A stretch of 51,950 bases of DNA from an uncultured Saprospiraceae bacterium (GCA_937921775.1 CAKZUK010000214.1:1-51950), one strand, 5' to 3'. Shown: positions 11,801-21,290, counted from the stretch's first letter. Numbers and translations: made by a program. The notes: a model not told the origin generated them from the letters alone.

Positions 11801-14630
11801 CCAATATCATATCGTATATTCTTTCTCGTATTTTGCTGGTAAGGTTCATGGTTCGAGTCCAAATCTCTTCTCCGTCAGGCGACATTTTTATAATCATTAC
11901 ATCCTCTCCCTGATGGCCCGAAATATAAAAATTACCATCTCCGCTTGGAACCATTCCCGAACCTGATTCATTTTGACCAACTGTACCTATCGTTTCCAAA
12001 TACGTGTTTTCACAATCCACTGAACAGTTTTCGATGACAATCAAAATCTCGTCTGAGTATTCACATTGTCCAGCGGTTATGGTCACGGCATAGGCACCTG
12101 TGCTTGTTACTTCGATAACTGGTCCGGTTTCGCCGGTACTCCATTCGTAAGTAGCTCCAGCAAGGTAGACAGGTGCAAAAAGTGTTGCTCCTGAGCAAAG
12201 TGTCGTATCAGCTCCCAAATTAAATTCAAGTTCATCTGCAAATACATTTACCCCAATAGTATTTAGATCGATCGTACCACTATTGTTATCAAGGTGCTCA
12301 GTTCCTGTTTCAATTTTGTTGTCAAAAAACTGAGAGTTACCGATAGTGAGTGTTGCGTTGGTGACTGTTGTTAAGCCATCACCTCGTGTAAGAAACACCG
12401 CACCACCTTCAGACTGATCAGGAAAAGCTGCACCGTCCTGGGTCATCGCTTCATTTCCTAAAAAGGAACAGTTAGAAATCGTATACTCATGCCCAGGAAA
12501 CTGATTATAATTGTCATAAAACAAAAGTGCTCCTCCAGCATTTCTATCGTGATCTAAATCACCAACATCGGAATTGACACTAAACGTATTGTTGTTACAA
12601 AAAGTAGAATTGGTAATGCTTGCGGAATCACAAACACCAATATACACAGCGCCACCATGTCCACCATTATCTAGTTGGTGACATCTGTTGTTACTAAACG
12701 AACAACTGTCAATAACTACTATAGCAGAAGTTGTGGCTGCATTTTGTGGACTTACCAATCCATTGATATAAACAGCAGCTCCACTGACTGAACGTCCATT
12801 ATTATTTAAAGAAACTGGATCTTCTAAAAAGTTATCTTCAAATATACAATCTCGAATGGATACTGATAAATCCGATCCAGGACTATTTAAAATTTGAATA
12901 CCTCCTCCAACGACTTGATTGGTGTTCGTACAAGTATAAGCTTGTAGGTAAACATTTTGAATGGTTAAATGTGCAAAATTAATAGCATTGCTAATATTGA
13001 TTCCATCATTAAGGTTTCCATCGGGGCAAGTAATTCCAGCATAATTATATTGAAAACCTCGATGTGCATTATTCCCGTCAATTAAGACTGGGCCGTTATC
13101 CTCTATTCCAAAAAAGGTTACGCTGTAGTTCTCCGGTATCTTTGCAATTGGAACAGTATTGGGCTGCCCTGCAGGTAACTGATAAGTTCCACTATGAATA
13201 AAAACGGTATCTCCACTGCAAATCAAATTGTCCAAAGCATATTGTATCGTTTGGCAAGGGGTACCGGGAGCTCCGCAAGTTGGCACATCAGATCCAGCGC
13301 CATCACTTACATGAGTAGAACCAGTACAATCTGTTGCAAGAACCAGTAGAGACTTAGTAACAATACAATTAGTGTCACCATTAAAAGCTGTCAAAAGAAC
13401 ATTATAAGTTCCTTCTGTTGCAAAGTTGTAAGTAAAATCTGTTGTAGTAGCTTCTAGTACATTATTCACCGTCCACTCAAAGTTGGTCGCACCAATCGTT
13501 GTATTTACGAAAGTGACGTTCGCTCCAATTTCAATCAAAGTATCACAAGGTGTAACTGAAATAAAAATTGGATTAGGACAAGCATCAATACAAGCATCTG
13601 AGTCCAACAAACTCACTCGAGCTCCTTCAATAAAAAAGTCCATTCGCTCATCTTGACCTGTGGTAAAGGCAGAATAGCAATCCCAATCTCCATAATCCAT
13701 ATAGTTCCAGAACATATCGTTTTGATCTGTAGCAAACGGATTGTTAGGATCTGAAGGATTTACATCTGTTGTACAACTGTTGATGTCAATACTACAAGGC
13801 ACTGGCACTGTTGATTGATCTGGTGGAGTATCACAAACTCGATCACCATCTGCCAGACAATTTGTATTGGTACAGCCACCTTGAAAGGTATGATACAAAC
13901 CTAGATAATGTCCCATCTCATGTGCTAATGCTGCTGAATTGGCTGGCGAGCTGCCCGCATACTCTGCTTCCAAAACGATTCCATCTTCTGGGTTACCATG
14001 TGAACTTGGAAAGTAAGCATATCCCGCCACTCCACAACCAGCACTAGCTGAACAAATTTCGCCAACCAACCAAATATTGATATAACTTGTCGGATCCCAA
14101 CGACTCAGGTCTTTCATGGCAATGTCCTGTGTCTCTAAAGTAAATGATGTCAAAGGTGATACCACTCTATTGATTCCTGTAGTTGGATTGCCCTCAGGAT
14201 TACGTTTAGCGAGGCAAAATTGAATTTCGGTATCAACACCTGTACCTTGATCATAGTATCCGGTGTTTGCGTAAGCATCATTCAAATCTTGTAAGGCTTG
14301 AAGTACTAGTGCATCGGATATATTTTCAGAACCATTGTTGTGAATAATATGGAATACGACAGGCAACAAATAACTAGGGGGCGTTAGGTTCTCTTCGTTA
14401 CTCTGATTAGAGGCCTGAGCTTCCCAAGCCAATTCCAATTGATTTGTTTTTTCTTGTAAGTCAGGATTAGTGAGCAGTGCCTCTTCCATGACTTTGTGAG
14501 CAGCACAATACTCTTCTGTAACAGTGTTATTGCTTAGGCTTTGTTGTTCTGACTCGGTCTTGCTAACGGGGTTCGCATTTAAAACAAGAAATGAGGCGAT
14601 CAAGTAGTTTAGTAAACTGCTTAAGTTCAT
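5895..14630 (-). CDS. M43-type metalloprotease with beta-helix, beta-propellers, FG-GAP repeats and CHU_C tail (2911 aa)
   Basis: Domains in order: a signal peptide (about 1-20); an M43 cytophagalysin/pappalysin-like zinc protease with HEMGHYLGLYH at 237-247, then ADGDRVCDTPP and a Met-turn YMDYG near 310; a PKD-like domain (about 350-435); a right-handed beta-helix-like region of short repeats (about 436-800, e.g. NNGGHGGAVYIG); an Ig-like module; two tandem propeller-like units of about 435 residues (about 872-1306 and 1310-1740) with DGNFYISG, KMSPDGEEIWTR and NGDLVWTK blades; a calcium-loop-like motif CDNGIDDDNDGLVDFYDPDC; an integrin-like FG-GAP region with DVDGDCISDIV-type loops; Ig-like and GCDST modules; two SprB repeats; and a C-terminal CHU_C domain (about 2819-2911). 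Expected to be a T9SS-exported surface protease or adhesin. Its CHU_C is divergent (NAFTPDADGIND, ending SGDVSLIR) compared with its neighbours. The substrate is unknown. It is a paralogue of the next gene upstream. Confidence 0.93.
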   Translation of the reverse strand: MNLSSLLNYLIASFLVLNANPVSKTESEQQSLSNNTVTEEYCAAHKVMEEALLTNPDLQEKTNQLELAWEAQASNQSNEENLTPPSYLLPVVFHIIHNNGSENISDALVLQALQDLNDAYANTGYYDQGTGVDTEIQFCLAKRNPEGNPTTGINRVVSPLTSFTLETQDIAMKDLSRWDPTSYINIWLVGEICSASAGCGVAGYAYFPSSHGNPEDGIVLEAEYAGSSPANSAALAHEMGHYLGLYHTFQGGCTNTNCLADGDRVCDTPPDQSTVPVPCSIDINSCTTDVNPSDPNNPFATDQNDMFWNYMDYGDWDCYSAFTTGQDERMDFFIEGARVSLLDSDACIDACPNPIFISVTPCDTLIEIGANVTFVNTTIGATNFEWTVNNVLEATTTDFTYNFATEGTYNVLLTAFNGDTNCIVTKSLLVLATDCTGSTHVSDGAGSDVPTCGAPGTPCQTIQYALDNLICSGDTVFIHSGTYQLPAGQPNTVPIAKIPENYSVTFFGIEDNGPVLIDGNNAHRGFQYNYAGITCPDGNLNDGINISNAINFAHLTIQNVYLQAYTCTNTNQVVGGGIQILNSPGSDLSVSIRDCIFEDNFLEDPVSLNNNGRSVSGAAVYINGLVSPQNAATTSAIVVIDSCSFSNNRCHQLDNGGHGGAVYIGVCDSASITNSTFCNNNTFSVNSDVGDLDHDRNAGGALLFYDNYNQFPGHEYTISNCSFLGNEAMTQDGAAFPDQSEGGAVFLTRGDGLTTVTNATLTIGNSQFFDNKIETGTEHLDNNSGTIDLNTIGVNVFADELEFNLGADTTLCSGATLFAPVYLAGATYEWSTGETGPVIEVTSTGAYAVTITAGQCEYSDEILIVIENCSVDCENTYLETIGTVGQNESGSGMVPSGDGNFYISGHQGEDVMIIKMSPDGEEIWTRTMNLTSKIRERIYDMILDADGYLVACGNGGTSNSDYLGFVFKYDPNTNNLIWSNEIDGQIRAFKLVETSPTANYLVAGIRWNAPPPGQDDDAYLISIDRNTGDLSGDVNKAYYTSGTSESFVDMVAYNNALYGVGRYVPNSSFAGIRPSISKLDFSGNEIWSRLYMKSLNSSARLYNSSILIDQDSIVLTQNGDYNSGGSFTTDEIYFSKTDIDGNAVWTKSFQFQGLDEMYPNEAVAVDDGYLILAFNREAFDPRTFLIKTTKNGDLVWTKQITTSGGATLDGAAFHNQLVVDGDRIYIVGQNLGAGNVGDVLVVKLTLDGDLLSPCPFVEDASPIQTNLNAYDTNVGLSEYQSPLIVTTTDKFVDSTDLSVALNCIGVCEEACEDTYLQTMGTFGVDEGGSGIIRSGDGNFYLKGYQEDHVLLVKITPDGETIWSRTMKFTNLPQERIFDLILDSDGNLVGCGNSGISSNAFEGFAFKYDPENDIILWSHEVSTQLRILSILESSSTSSYHFLGGKWENPAPGNDQDAFVITLDRNTGVITNEANSSFTTAGSSDIFFDAVIKDGAIYTSGRFTPVATFGSFRPSITKLDLSGNLLWSRIYLQPLSTNARMYGNDLVIDQDSLVMASFGDYNGTNFSSDQIFLSKSDMDGNSAWTKAYQFPGYNEVLVNEVINLEDGYLLAAYNQETPNEIFILKTNQNGVALWAKRFTTPNGLTAEIFMTDNHILVENDRIYITGESTEASGTTGDILLVKADLNGDFLSTCPFAFDLVVNETSLPLYDNDIPLTEYTSPLTISNPTLILDTTNITVAQSCLGTCDEEICDNGIDDDNDGLVDFYDPDCPCSDSLTCGTPFYKVCAVECSVPPDSMDIISLQADWNNFSMSLFNQYVVGDVDGDCISDIVALREPNLDIVVLNSLDGSLKYEAPFASLGFFNNSHLAIGDVDLDGMMEIFVNQPGPTFGSSNLHRLDFDPGTNNLVSTWISATEIVSSNAFVPSRNLSPSLADFNEDGQVEVYLGNNIFSASDGSALMNDPLNSQGTYPVGFMTSVSVAVDVLADSECANCSGLELVAGNQVYSIDIDGLTMNIERELTSQVDGLVRIVDFDRDGDLDAVVSSMEEAFTAPLIYVWDLQTETLIGNPVTEVLLPNDPTGLRIGAVSIGDVDADGWPEITVATGFNFSILEDYQNGGGANWGIDPSTLKATVATTDESGVTGSTLYDFDGDGKVEIAYRDQTELRVFDENLTTIAQASCTSGTATEYPIVADIDSDGETELLCTCGGAGLQAFQSESSPWPMSRSVWNQYSYFAVNVNDNGSIPIEQQMHHIVGDSIVLNTFSQQQPIFDENGELIFPTIDIVLDLGPDTTVCDNGILELNAGSGFDTYEWNDGTTDSTYTAYGAGEYWVEITTPCGVQRDTIEITIDQPTIISLPDTVGLCGLPCTTLTLTDWYDSYEWFPADGLDCTSCSTVTACPDGPMTYTVLGSSLLGCFSIDSITIVPVEPMTSIVDTLICLGETVVIGNVEIEIGESDTLFIPGPFGCENSIIINVGWNGGEATITDVFGAACENEFFIYDGDPIPPGTSQDFVYQSYLGCDSTIHVEVSSLPTYNIDIPATICNGDSIVIFGEYQSQAGTYSMTFDSQNDCDSTINIVMDVLPAIAINTNVQNTCPGVSDGSITANASGGSGGGYSYEWSNGETSSTIMGLPAANYSVTVIDGNGCMEEIAATVNETDLQATTTSGDVTCNGSSDGFIEVVNPMSDWTFSLNGGTIQADPLFDNLPAGNYVLELIDGAGCSIVMNPVVNEPSVLAVVVGDDITITIGDDVQLQAQVNISAPYTITWSPTNNLSCPDGEPNLNCLNPLVTGLLDVTDYTVTIAAIGNSDCNASATIRITPFTDCDKVYDLPNAFTPDADGINDNFAVIAEGLREVISFEIYNRWGKKVYEGTGLDASWDGTISGKPAPSDVYLYMIRVECPDREERVLSGDVSLIR

Positions 14631-14897
14631 AGGTTTATTTAATTTTTTGTTGATTTGAATATTGAAGTTGCTTTAAAACTTCAATCCGTAAGGGGATCAG
14701 GCTATTTTTTTGTGTCAGTAAAAGTAATAAATTTACGTTAAGAGAGAAAGATCTTTTTTTGACAAAACACCAGCCTTTTTCCTAGCCGTCCCTTGACTAT
14801 GAATAGCAAGAGTTTACTCAGTTCAGCAACCACTGAGCCCTTCCGACGAAGCGCGGGTCTCTTCTAGTTCGACAGGCTTATCGATCTCTAGGCTTTG
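14631..14897 (-). promoter_or_regulatory. Leader region with hairpin, upstream of the 2911-aa gene
   Basis: A perfect 9-bp hairpin, ATTGAAGTT (14661-14669) with AACTTCAAT (14677-14685), lies 31 bp before the start codon, in the presumed 5' untranslated region. It has no T run, so it is not an obvious terminator. Further upstream, CTCAGT (14817-14822) pairs with ACTGAG (14832-14837), and 14868-14878 reads ttcgacaggct. The latter resembles the TTCGACAGGCTCAG-type intergenic repeats that I recall from Bacteroidota genomes, here degenerate. I see no clear promoter box. Confidence 0.35.
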
Positions 14898-17800
14898 TTA
14901 TTTTAGTAATGTTACATCTCCTTTATATAAGAGTTCTACTCCATCGAAAAATCGAACCTCTGCCATATAAACTAAGACTCCAGGGTTCATAAACTTTCCT
15001 AAAAACATTCCATCCCAGCCATGAGCAACATCATTGGGTAGGAAATTTTTATCTTCAAAGACCAACTCCCCCCAGCGATCAAACACTCGGAAAGTCAATA
15101 TCTCTTCCACTCCTACATTTGCATAAATCATGAACAAATCATTCACACCATCGCCGTTTGGACTGAAAGCATTTGGAATATATACTTCTCGTTCTTTATC
15201 AATTAGAATCAATATTTCATCAGAAGCGGTACAGTCATTTTCATCTGTAACCACCAAAGTATAGCTTGTACTAAATGTTGGATGGGAACTTACCCGATCA
15301 CAATCAATACAATTGAGATAATCAGATGGTGTCCATTGATAAATTACAGAATCCAAAATATTGGTAAAGGATGGAATCACGATAGAGTCACCCAAAATTA
15401 TCGTGGTATCTTGTGGCAAAACAACTGCAACTGCTACTGGCTCACCAATAACAAAAAACGCTTCATGAATACAAGCTAAAGAATCTTGAATGTATAAAGG
15501 ATATTCACCCGGTGCTAGGTTTTCATAAACCAAGCTTTGTTGAAAGGAAAAACTATCCAAACTATACAGCAGATTTTCGCCAGAACTATCAATCATCAAC
15601 ATACCATCTGTGTAACCGAAACAATTGACATCTATCGTTTCAAACGGAACAGTGACTAATGTAGAGGCATCAATAAAAACATCTGACTCGTTGGTACAGC
15701 CATTACTATCGGTTACCAACAAACTATAAACACCCGGTGCAAGGTTATCTATGGCCAAGCCATTGACGCCAGTCGTATCTGGATCCCAAGTAAAGGTATA
15801 AGGTGCTTGACCTCCATTGACCGTTGCAACAGCTGAGCCCGTGGTCTGTCCGGGGCAACTAGTGAGTCCATCAATCTGAATAATGATGGCATCCAATTCA
15901 AGGGTCGTCACCGTTAATATCGAGTCACAGTTTTGGAAATTATAAACGGTATCAATGTAAGTTCCATCTCCACTTACTTCATCTCCAAAGACAATTACAC
16001 TCTCGCCGTCACACAAATAAATGGTATCAAATCCGAGTCCATAGCCAAAATTAATTTCAATCGTATCTATGCTTATACATCCCAAATCAGTGCTTCCAAC
16101 CACTATATAAGTTGTGGCTGAATCTGGAGTAGCCACCACCGTTTCACAAGTATCACAATCTAAATAATCAGAAGGAAACCATTGATAATCATCAAAACCT
16201 TGAGCAGAAAGTGTTACACTTTCACCTTCACATATGGTTGTATCTGGCCCCAAATTAAAAACGCTAACCGGATCAATGGTGATTACGATCGTATCTGTTT
16301 GAATGCTACAATCTGAATAAGTGGTCACCCAATAGGTTCCGCTTTCAAAAACAGTAATGCTTTGCGTTTCTGCTAAAATATTCCATTCGTATCTCAAAAA
16401 TCCCGGTCCGGCATCTAATACAAAAACACCATTATCGCAAATCAAAATATCTGGCCCAAGATCAAGAACTGGTGGTGAATCATCAATTTGAAAATTGTTG
16501 ATATTATTCGTGTAATCACATTCTCCAATTGGTGTGATTGGAAAATCTGTTGCTAAATCATAAGGCCCCGGCAAAGAGGCATCGTCGTTCACTACCACAA
16601 AGACTGGCTCTCCATAAATAGCAGGAATGGAATACTCCACCGTGATACAACTATCTATCGCTACAATACTTGGTATTCCGACGAAAGTCGCCAACACCGT
16701 TGCGTTCATGCTTGTCGGATTACCCTGATAAAATGTAACGGGCAATTCATTCGACAATACATTATCGCCGATATTACAAATCTCCAGTATTACATCCAGT
16801 ATGCCATCATTACACTCTACCGAATCGACGTCTACCGTTGCATCTGGCACAGGGAATAAAGGATTAGCATACATGGTCAAAAAATTATTCATCACCACAC
16901 TATCACTGACGATATGATGTGGTTGTTGTTGCGCAGGAATGGTGAGATCATCTTCAATATTTACATTAAAATAATTGTGTTGATTCCAAACAGAACGTGC
17001 ATCAACCCAAGGCAAGTCAGAGGAACCCATCGCTTTAAGGGTGTTGGCACAACTACATAAAATTTCAGTTTCTCCATCTGCATCCACATCTACTACTACG
17101 GGATATTCTACACGTGTTCCAGACTGACAAGGAATAGATGTAAGGGTAGTTCCTGTGGCTCCATCAAGAATAACCACTTCGTTTTCTGCGCGATAAACCA
17201 CTTCTGAAATTCCGTCACTATTAAAGTCAAACACGGAGCTACCCGTTGATCCTGACCAATCATCTGAGGCTATTGACCAAAGTATAGACAGATTCGCTCC
17301 ATTGCCTTCTAAAACACGGTATTCGAATTGAGAACAAACACCTATTTCGGGTAAACCGTCTCCATCAAAGTCTGCAATATTTGCTTGTGAAATAAATCCG
17401 GCAGGTGTCGCAATATTAAAATCACTGAACATCTGCACTGGCGTTTGAACATCCCAAACATATACAATCCCAGTAGCCCCTGTGTGTGTTGTTATTACAG
17501 CATCCAAATCTCCATCTTTATCTACGTCTGCAATGCTGGTCCAACCGTCATTTGAGTTTGGCAAAGTTACTTCTACATTCATCGTACTATTTGCCGGATT
17601 GATTGGGTCAATAAAAACAGAGTAAACTACCCCACCAGCTACCAATTCCAATCCGGTACAATTGGCACAAAAATCATCTGGTAATACATCAACGGCTACA
17701 GAATAAGAGGCTGCTAATGAAGCATTATCTCCAGCTGGTCGCCAACCTCGATGAGTAGCTGTGCCTCCTTGCACTATCAGGCTACCATCTATGCTATTGA

Positions 17801-20800
17801 AAATTTGATTTTGGGTATAAACCTCTGCAATGCCATCTCCGTTAAAGTCGACCAGACTAACGGAAATTGCTTGTTCCACATCTGAATATCCGGCAGGTAC
17901 CTCTGACATCCACTTTTCAACATAAGTCGTTCCATCGTATTCATAACAAAGTATTCGTCGTCTTACGTCTCCTGTAATAATCGGACCTCCAGCAGCGTAA
18001 TTATTATTCGAAATGGCCGATGAAGCCTGAATAAAAATTTCGGCATAACCGTTAAAATCGATATCGGCAATCGCAGGCCCATCCATCAAGTAATAGAATG
18101 CTGGTGTAGTGATCACGTCTTCAATGACTCCACTGGATCCATCTACAATCAACAAGTTGGGATAAGTACCTGCACTGGATGATGAAATACCGGAGCAAGG
18201 TTTTCCAATTACTTCAGGGACACCATCTCCATCAACATCTCCAGTGATGGGCGTGTTGTAGGAACACCAGTCTTGTGTACCGCTTGATTCCCATTCTACT
18301 TCCATTAGAATCACCGTTGAATTGGGTTCATAATCACAATCAATGGGACATTCATTATAATAATTGTCTGCGCAAAATTCGGTCGCGCAGCAATCTGGGT
18401 CGTAGCAATCGATGAGTCCGTCGCCATCGTCATCTAGTCCATTGTCGCAGAGTTCGCCGCAGCCAGCGGAGCAGATAACTTCATCTTCGAGGCTCGCTTC
18501 TACTGGTGTGACGTTGGGATATGTGGCAGCTACTGGACTAGGATAACTAGTCATAGGATGCAAACCTTGGTATGGGTTTGGAAAATCACTTACCGTAAAT
18601 TCAATATCCTGAACGTAGATACATGAGGAGTTGATTTCACCGTTTGAAAAATCAACTTTACCAACTACTATATCTTGATCACCACCTCCAAAGCTAGTAC
18701 TCTGTCCAATGAAATATAAATAGGTATCATTAAAAATAAATTCTTTCTCTCCTACTCCAGTGGTCAGGTCGATTCCCCCACCATAACTTTTGGCCCACAG
18801 TTGTTCTCCATCTTTATTTATTTTCAAAATAAAAACATCATTACTTGTGCGCTTCAAACCAAATACTGCATAGCCGTCTGGTAGATTCACTATTTCTGAA
18901 ATATAAAGATCTTCTCCTAGGTCTAGTACGTATTCTTTTGCCCAAGCAAGCTCACCATCCAAATTAGCTTTGGTGATAAATACCTCAGGATTAGCTGCAG
19001 CTGTTCCGTTTTTATCTCCGTAGTGCAACACGAGTATAGAGTCTTGTTCTACCAATATATCAGCATTATACAGTCGACCATCAGAATTGGTATCCGTCAA
19101 ATAAAGTCTTGACCAAATTTCATTTCCGGCAAGGTCGAAGCGAGTTGTTGAGCCACGCATTTTATCCGTACCTCCTACTCCAAAATGATGACGACCGGTG
19201 GTATACAAATTCCCATTATAAATTTGAGATGCTTGAAATGTTTCGCAACTACCTAAATTATAATGTTCATTCAAACTCGTCATGGCCCCAGTATTCCGAT
19301 CTAGTTCAAAAATGTAAGCATCGCAACCTAGACCAGGTGCCGAGTTCGTGCCAGTTCCTGAAGTAATCAAATAATTGCCACCAGGTGATACCTCATGCAT
19401 CTCTCCATTAAAAACGCCCAGCGTTGGATGATCGTGGTTTTGTACCCAGTCAAATACATTGGCTACCGGATTGTATCGAAATACAAAGCCATCTCGGTTG
19501 TTTCCTCCTCCATCACCATAGCCCGTTCCAATTAGATAATTATCCGAATCTAGTTTTAAATCTCGGATAACATTAATGTCGTTGCTTACAAATTGGAATG
19601 TTCGTTCCCAAAGTAATGCTCCCGATGGGTCCATCTTTATTATCATTGCAGAGTCCTGTCGGCTTCCACCTAAATAAAAATTACCGTCCTCAGAGGGAGT
19701 AATACAATAGCCCTTTTCTTCAATCCCTGGGGTACCAAACGTTTTCAAAAAAGTTTGACTACAGTCATCTGCCAAATCCGTAACTACGATAAAGAAACAA
19801 TAGTCATCATCGCAAAGTGCGCCTTCCGCTTCTAGACAAATTTCATAGACACCTAACATATTAAAGGTGGAAGAAAAATCAACGGTAGTCCCCTGAGAAA
19901 CACCATCCAAAAACCATTCGTAATTCAGACCATTGTTCGTCGTGTTACTAAAAAGGACTGCCTCACCTAGGTTTACTGTCGTAGCGCTGGGGTCGAAGCC
20001 TGCGATTGTATTGCAAATCACTTCTATTTCAATAGTGTAATCGTCAAAGCAGTTCGGTGTATTATTGGAGGCAATCAATGTAATTTCATAAGTACCTAAG
20101 GTATTGAAAGTATAACTGGCATCAATTGTAGTCGCGAAGTTAACACCATCAATTTGCCAGTCCGAGTTGGTAATATTTGTACTTGTATTCGTAAAGTTAA
20201 TGGCATCTCCAATTGGTACGATCAAGGTGCTTGCCGTAAAGCTAACATCCACTGGATCTGGACAAGGATCTTGACAAGCTTCAGAATCAAGTAATGTAAA
20301 ACGCACCGAATTAAGGAAAAAGTCCATTCGCTCAGCCTGCCCCTGCGAAAAAGCAGAATAACAATTCCAATCACCATAATCCATATAATTCCAAAACATA
20401 TCGTTTTGATCTGTTGTAAATGGATTGTTGGGATCGCCAGCGTTTACATCTGTATTGCAGGTATTTGCGGAACCAGCACAAGGCACTGCTGCTGTTGACT
20501 GATCTGGTGGTGTATCACAAACTCGATCGCCGTCTGCAAGGCAATCATTATTGGGACAACCATCTTGAAAGGTATGATACAAACCGAGGTAATGTCCTAT
20601 CTCATGACTCAATACTGCTGAGTTCGCGGGAGAACTTCCCAACCAAGATGCCTCCATCATGATACCATCTTCCGGATTTCCGTGTGAGGCGGGAAAGTAG
20701 GCATAGCCTGCTACTCCGCAACCAATTCCGGCGCTACAAATTTCTCGAACCAACCAAACGTTTATATAACTTAATGGATCCCAGCGACTCAAGTCCTTGA

Positions 20801-21290
20801 CGGTTATATCATCGGTTTCCATTACCATTTCTGTCAAAGGATTAACAATACGATTGATACCAGTGGTTGGATTACCATCGGGGTCACGCTTGGCTAAACA
20901 AAATTGAATTTCAGTGTCTACGCCAGTTCCCTGGTCGTAATAGCCAACATTTTCGTAAGAATCATTGAGGTCTTGTATTCCCTGTATGACAACGGCGTCT
21001 GAAATATTCTCCGCACCATTTTCGTGAATGATGTGAACAACAATAGGCAAGGTGTACAATGTCTTTTCACTTTCTCCCCCGCTTTGAAAATAATTATAGG
21101 CTTCTCCGTCTAGTTGCAAATGCTTTTGGAGCAATGTCGGATCTTGGGCATAAAGCAGATTTTGAACATGATCATTACCACAATAATGAGTGGTGCTGAC
21201 GGTATCTGCCTCTCCAATGATTGTAGGTGTATTGTCTGTGGCTAAGAATGCCAATAAGAAAGGTAGGATAAAGCTGATTGATCGCATCAT
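14898..21290 (-). CDS. M43-type metalloprotease with PKD, beta-propeller, FG-GAP, CARDB-like and CHU_C domains (2130 aa)
   Basis: The signal peptide (MMRSISFILPFLLAFLA) is followed by an M43 protease domain closely similar to that of the downstream gene: HEIGHYLGLYH at 229-239 (two zinc His, catalytic Glu, third His) and Met-turn YMDYG near 302-306. Two PKD-like domains follow (about 345-425 and 426-503), then one propeller-like unit (about 508-940), a calcium-loop-like CDNGLDDDGDGLIDCYDPDC, and an FG-GAP/integrin-like region (GDVDGDGVPEVIG, ADIDFNGYAEIFI, VDFNGDGIAEVYT, ADVDKDGDLDAVI, ADFDGDGLPEIGV). Next comes a CARDB-like module (VILEICNIGDNVLSNELP), absent from the paralogue, then Ig-like modules, two SprB repeats and a canonical CHU_C (VYIPNAFSPNGDG to YKGDVTLLK). 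Likely a T9SS type B surface protease-adhesin. It lacks the beta-helix and second propeller unit of its neighbour. Its substrate is not predictable. Confidence 0.93.
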   Translation of the reverse strand: MMRSISFILPFLLAFLATDNTPTIIGEADTVSTTHYCGNDHVQNLLYAQDPTLLQKHLQLDGEAYNYFQSGGESEKTLYTLPIVVHIIHENGAENISDAVVIQGIQDLNDSYENVGYYDQGTGVDTEIQFCLAKRDPDGNPTTGINRIVNPLTEMVMETDDITVKDLSRWDPLSYINVWLVREICSAGIGCGVAGYAYFPASHGNPEDGIMMEASWLGSSPANSAVLSHEIGHYLGLYHTFQDGCPNNDCLADGDRVCDTPPDQSTAAVPCAGSANTCNTDVNAGDPNNPFTTDQNDMFWNYMDYGDWNCYSAFSQGQAERMDFFLNSVRFTLLDSEACQDPCPDPVDVSFTASTLIVPIGDAINFTNTSTNITNSDWQIDGVNFATTIDASYTFNTLGTYEITLIASNNTPNCFDDYTIEIEVICNTIAGFDPSATTVNLGEAVLFSNTTNNGLNYEWFLDGVSQGTTVDFSSTFNMLGVYEICLEAEGALCDDDYCFFIVVTDLADDCSQTFLKTFGTPGIEEKGYCITPSEDGNFYLGGSRQDSAMIIKMDPSGALLWERTFQFVSNDINVIRDLKLDSDNYLIGTGYGDGGGNNRDGFVFRYNPVANVFDWVQNHDHPTLGVFNGEMHEVSPGGNYLITSGTGTNSAPGLGCDAYIFELDRNTGAMTSLNEHYNLGSCETFQASQIYNGNLYTTGRHHFGVGGTDKMRGSTTRFDLAGNEIWSRLYLTDTNSDGRLYNADILVEQDSILVLHYGDKNGTAAANPEVFITKANLDGELAWAKEYVLDLGEDLYISEIVNLPDGYAVFGLKRTSNDVFILKINKDGEQLWAKSYGGGIDLTTGVGEKEFIFNDTYLYFIGQSTSFGGGDQDIVVGKVDFSNGEINSSCIYVQDIEFTVSDFPNPYQGLHPMTSYPSPVAATYPNVTPVEASLEDEVICSAGCGELCDNGLDDDGDGLIDCYDPDCCATEFCADNYYNECPIDCDYEPNSTVILMEVEWESSGTQDWCSYNTPITGDVDGDGVPEVIGKPCSGISSSSAGTYPNLLIVDGSSGVIEDVITTPAFYYLMDGPAIADIDFNGYAEIFIQASSAISNNNYAAGGPIITGDVRRRILCYEYDGTTYVEKWMSEVPAGYSDVEQAISVSLVDFNGDGIAEVYTQNQIFNSIDGSLIVQGGTATHRGWRPAGDNASLAASYSVAVDVLPDDFCANCTGLELVAGGVVYSVFIDPINPANSTMNVEVTLPNSNDGWTSIADVDKDGDLDAVITTHTGATGIVYVWDVQTPVQMFSDFNIATPAGFISQANIADFDGDGLPEIGVCSQFEYRVLEGNGANLSILWSIASDDWSGSTGSSVFDFNSDGISEVVYRAENEVVILDGATGTTLTSIPCQSGTRVEYPVVVDVDADGETEILCSCANTLKAMGSSDLPWVDARSVWNQHNYFNVNIEDDLTIPAQQQPHHIVSDSVVMNNFLTMYANPLFPVPDATVDVDSVECNDGILDVILEICNIGDNVLSNELPVTFYQGNPTSMNATVLATFVGIPSIVAIDSCITVEYSIPAIYGEPVFVVVNDDASLPGPYDLATDFPITPIGECDYTNNINNFQIDDSPPVLDLGPDILICDNGVFVLDAGPGFLRYEWNILAETQSITVFESGTYWVTTYSDCSIQTDTIVITIDPVSVFNLGPDTTICEGESVTLSAQGFDDYQWFPSDYLDCDTCETVVATPDSATTYIVVGSTDLGCISIDTIEINFGYGLGFDTIYLCDGESVIVFGDEVSGDGTYIDTVYNFQNCDSILTVTTLELDAIIIQIDGLTSCPGQTTGSAVATVNGGQAPYTFTWDPDTTGVNGLAIDNLAPGVYSLLVTDSNGCTNESDVFIDASTLVTVPFETIDVNCFGYTDGMLMIDSSGENLLYSLDSFSFQQSLVYENLAPGEYPLYIQDSLACIHEAFFVIGEPVAVAVVLPQDTTIILGDSIVIPSFTNILDSVIYQWTPSDYLNCIDCDRVSSHPTFSTSYTLVVTDENDCTASDEILILIDKEREVYIPNAFSPNGDGVNDLFMIYANVGVEEILTFRVFDRWGELVFEDKNFLPNDVAHGWDGMFLGKFMNPGVLVYMAEVRFFDGVELLYKGDVTLLK

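Noticed and set aside
14817..14837. CTCAGT/ACTGAG hairpin as a terminator of the 2130-aa gene
   Set aside because: The stem is only 6 bp and no T run follows on the minus strand.
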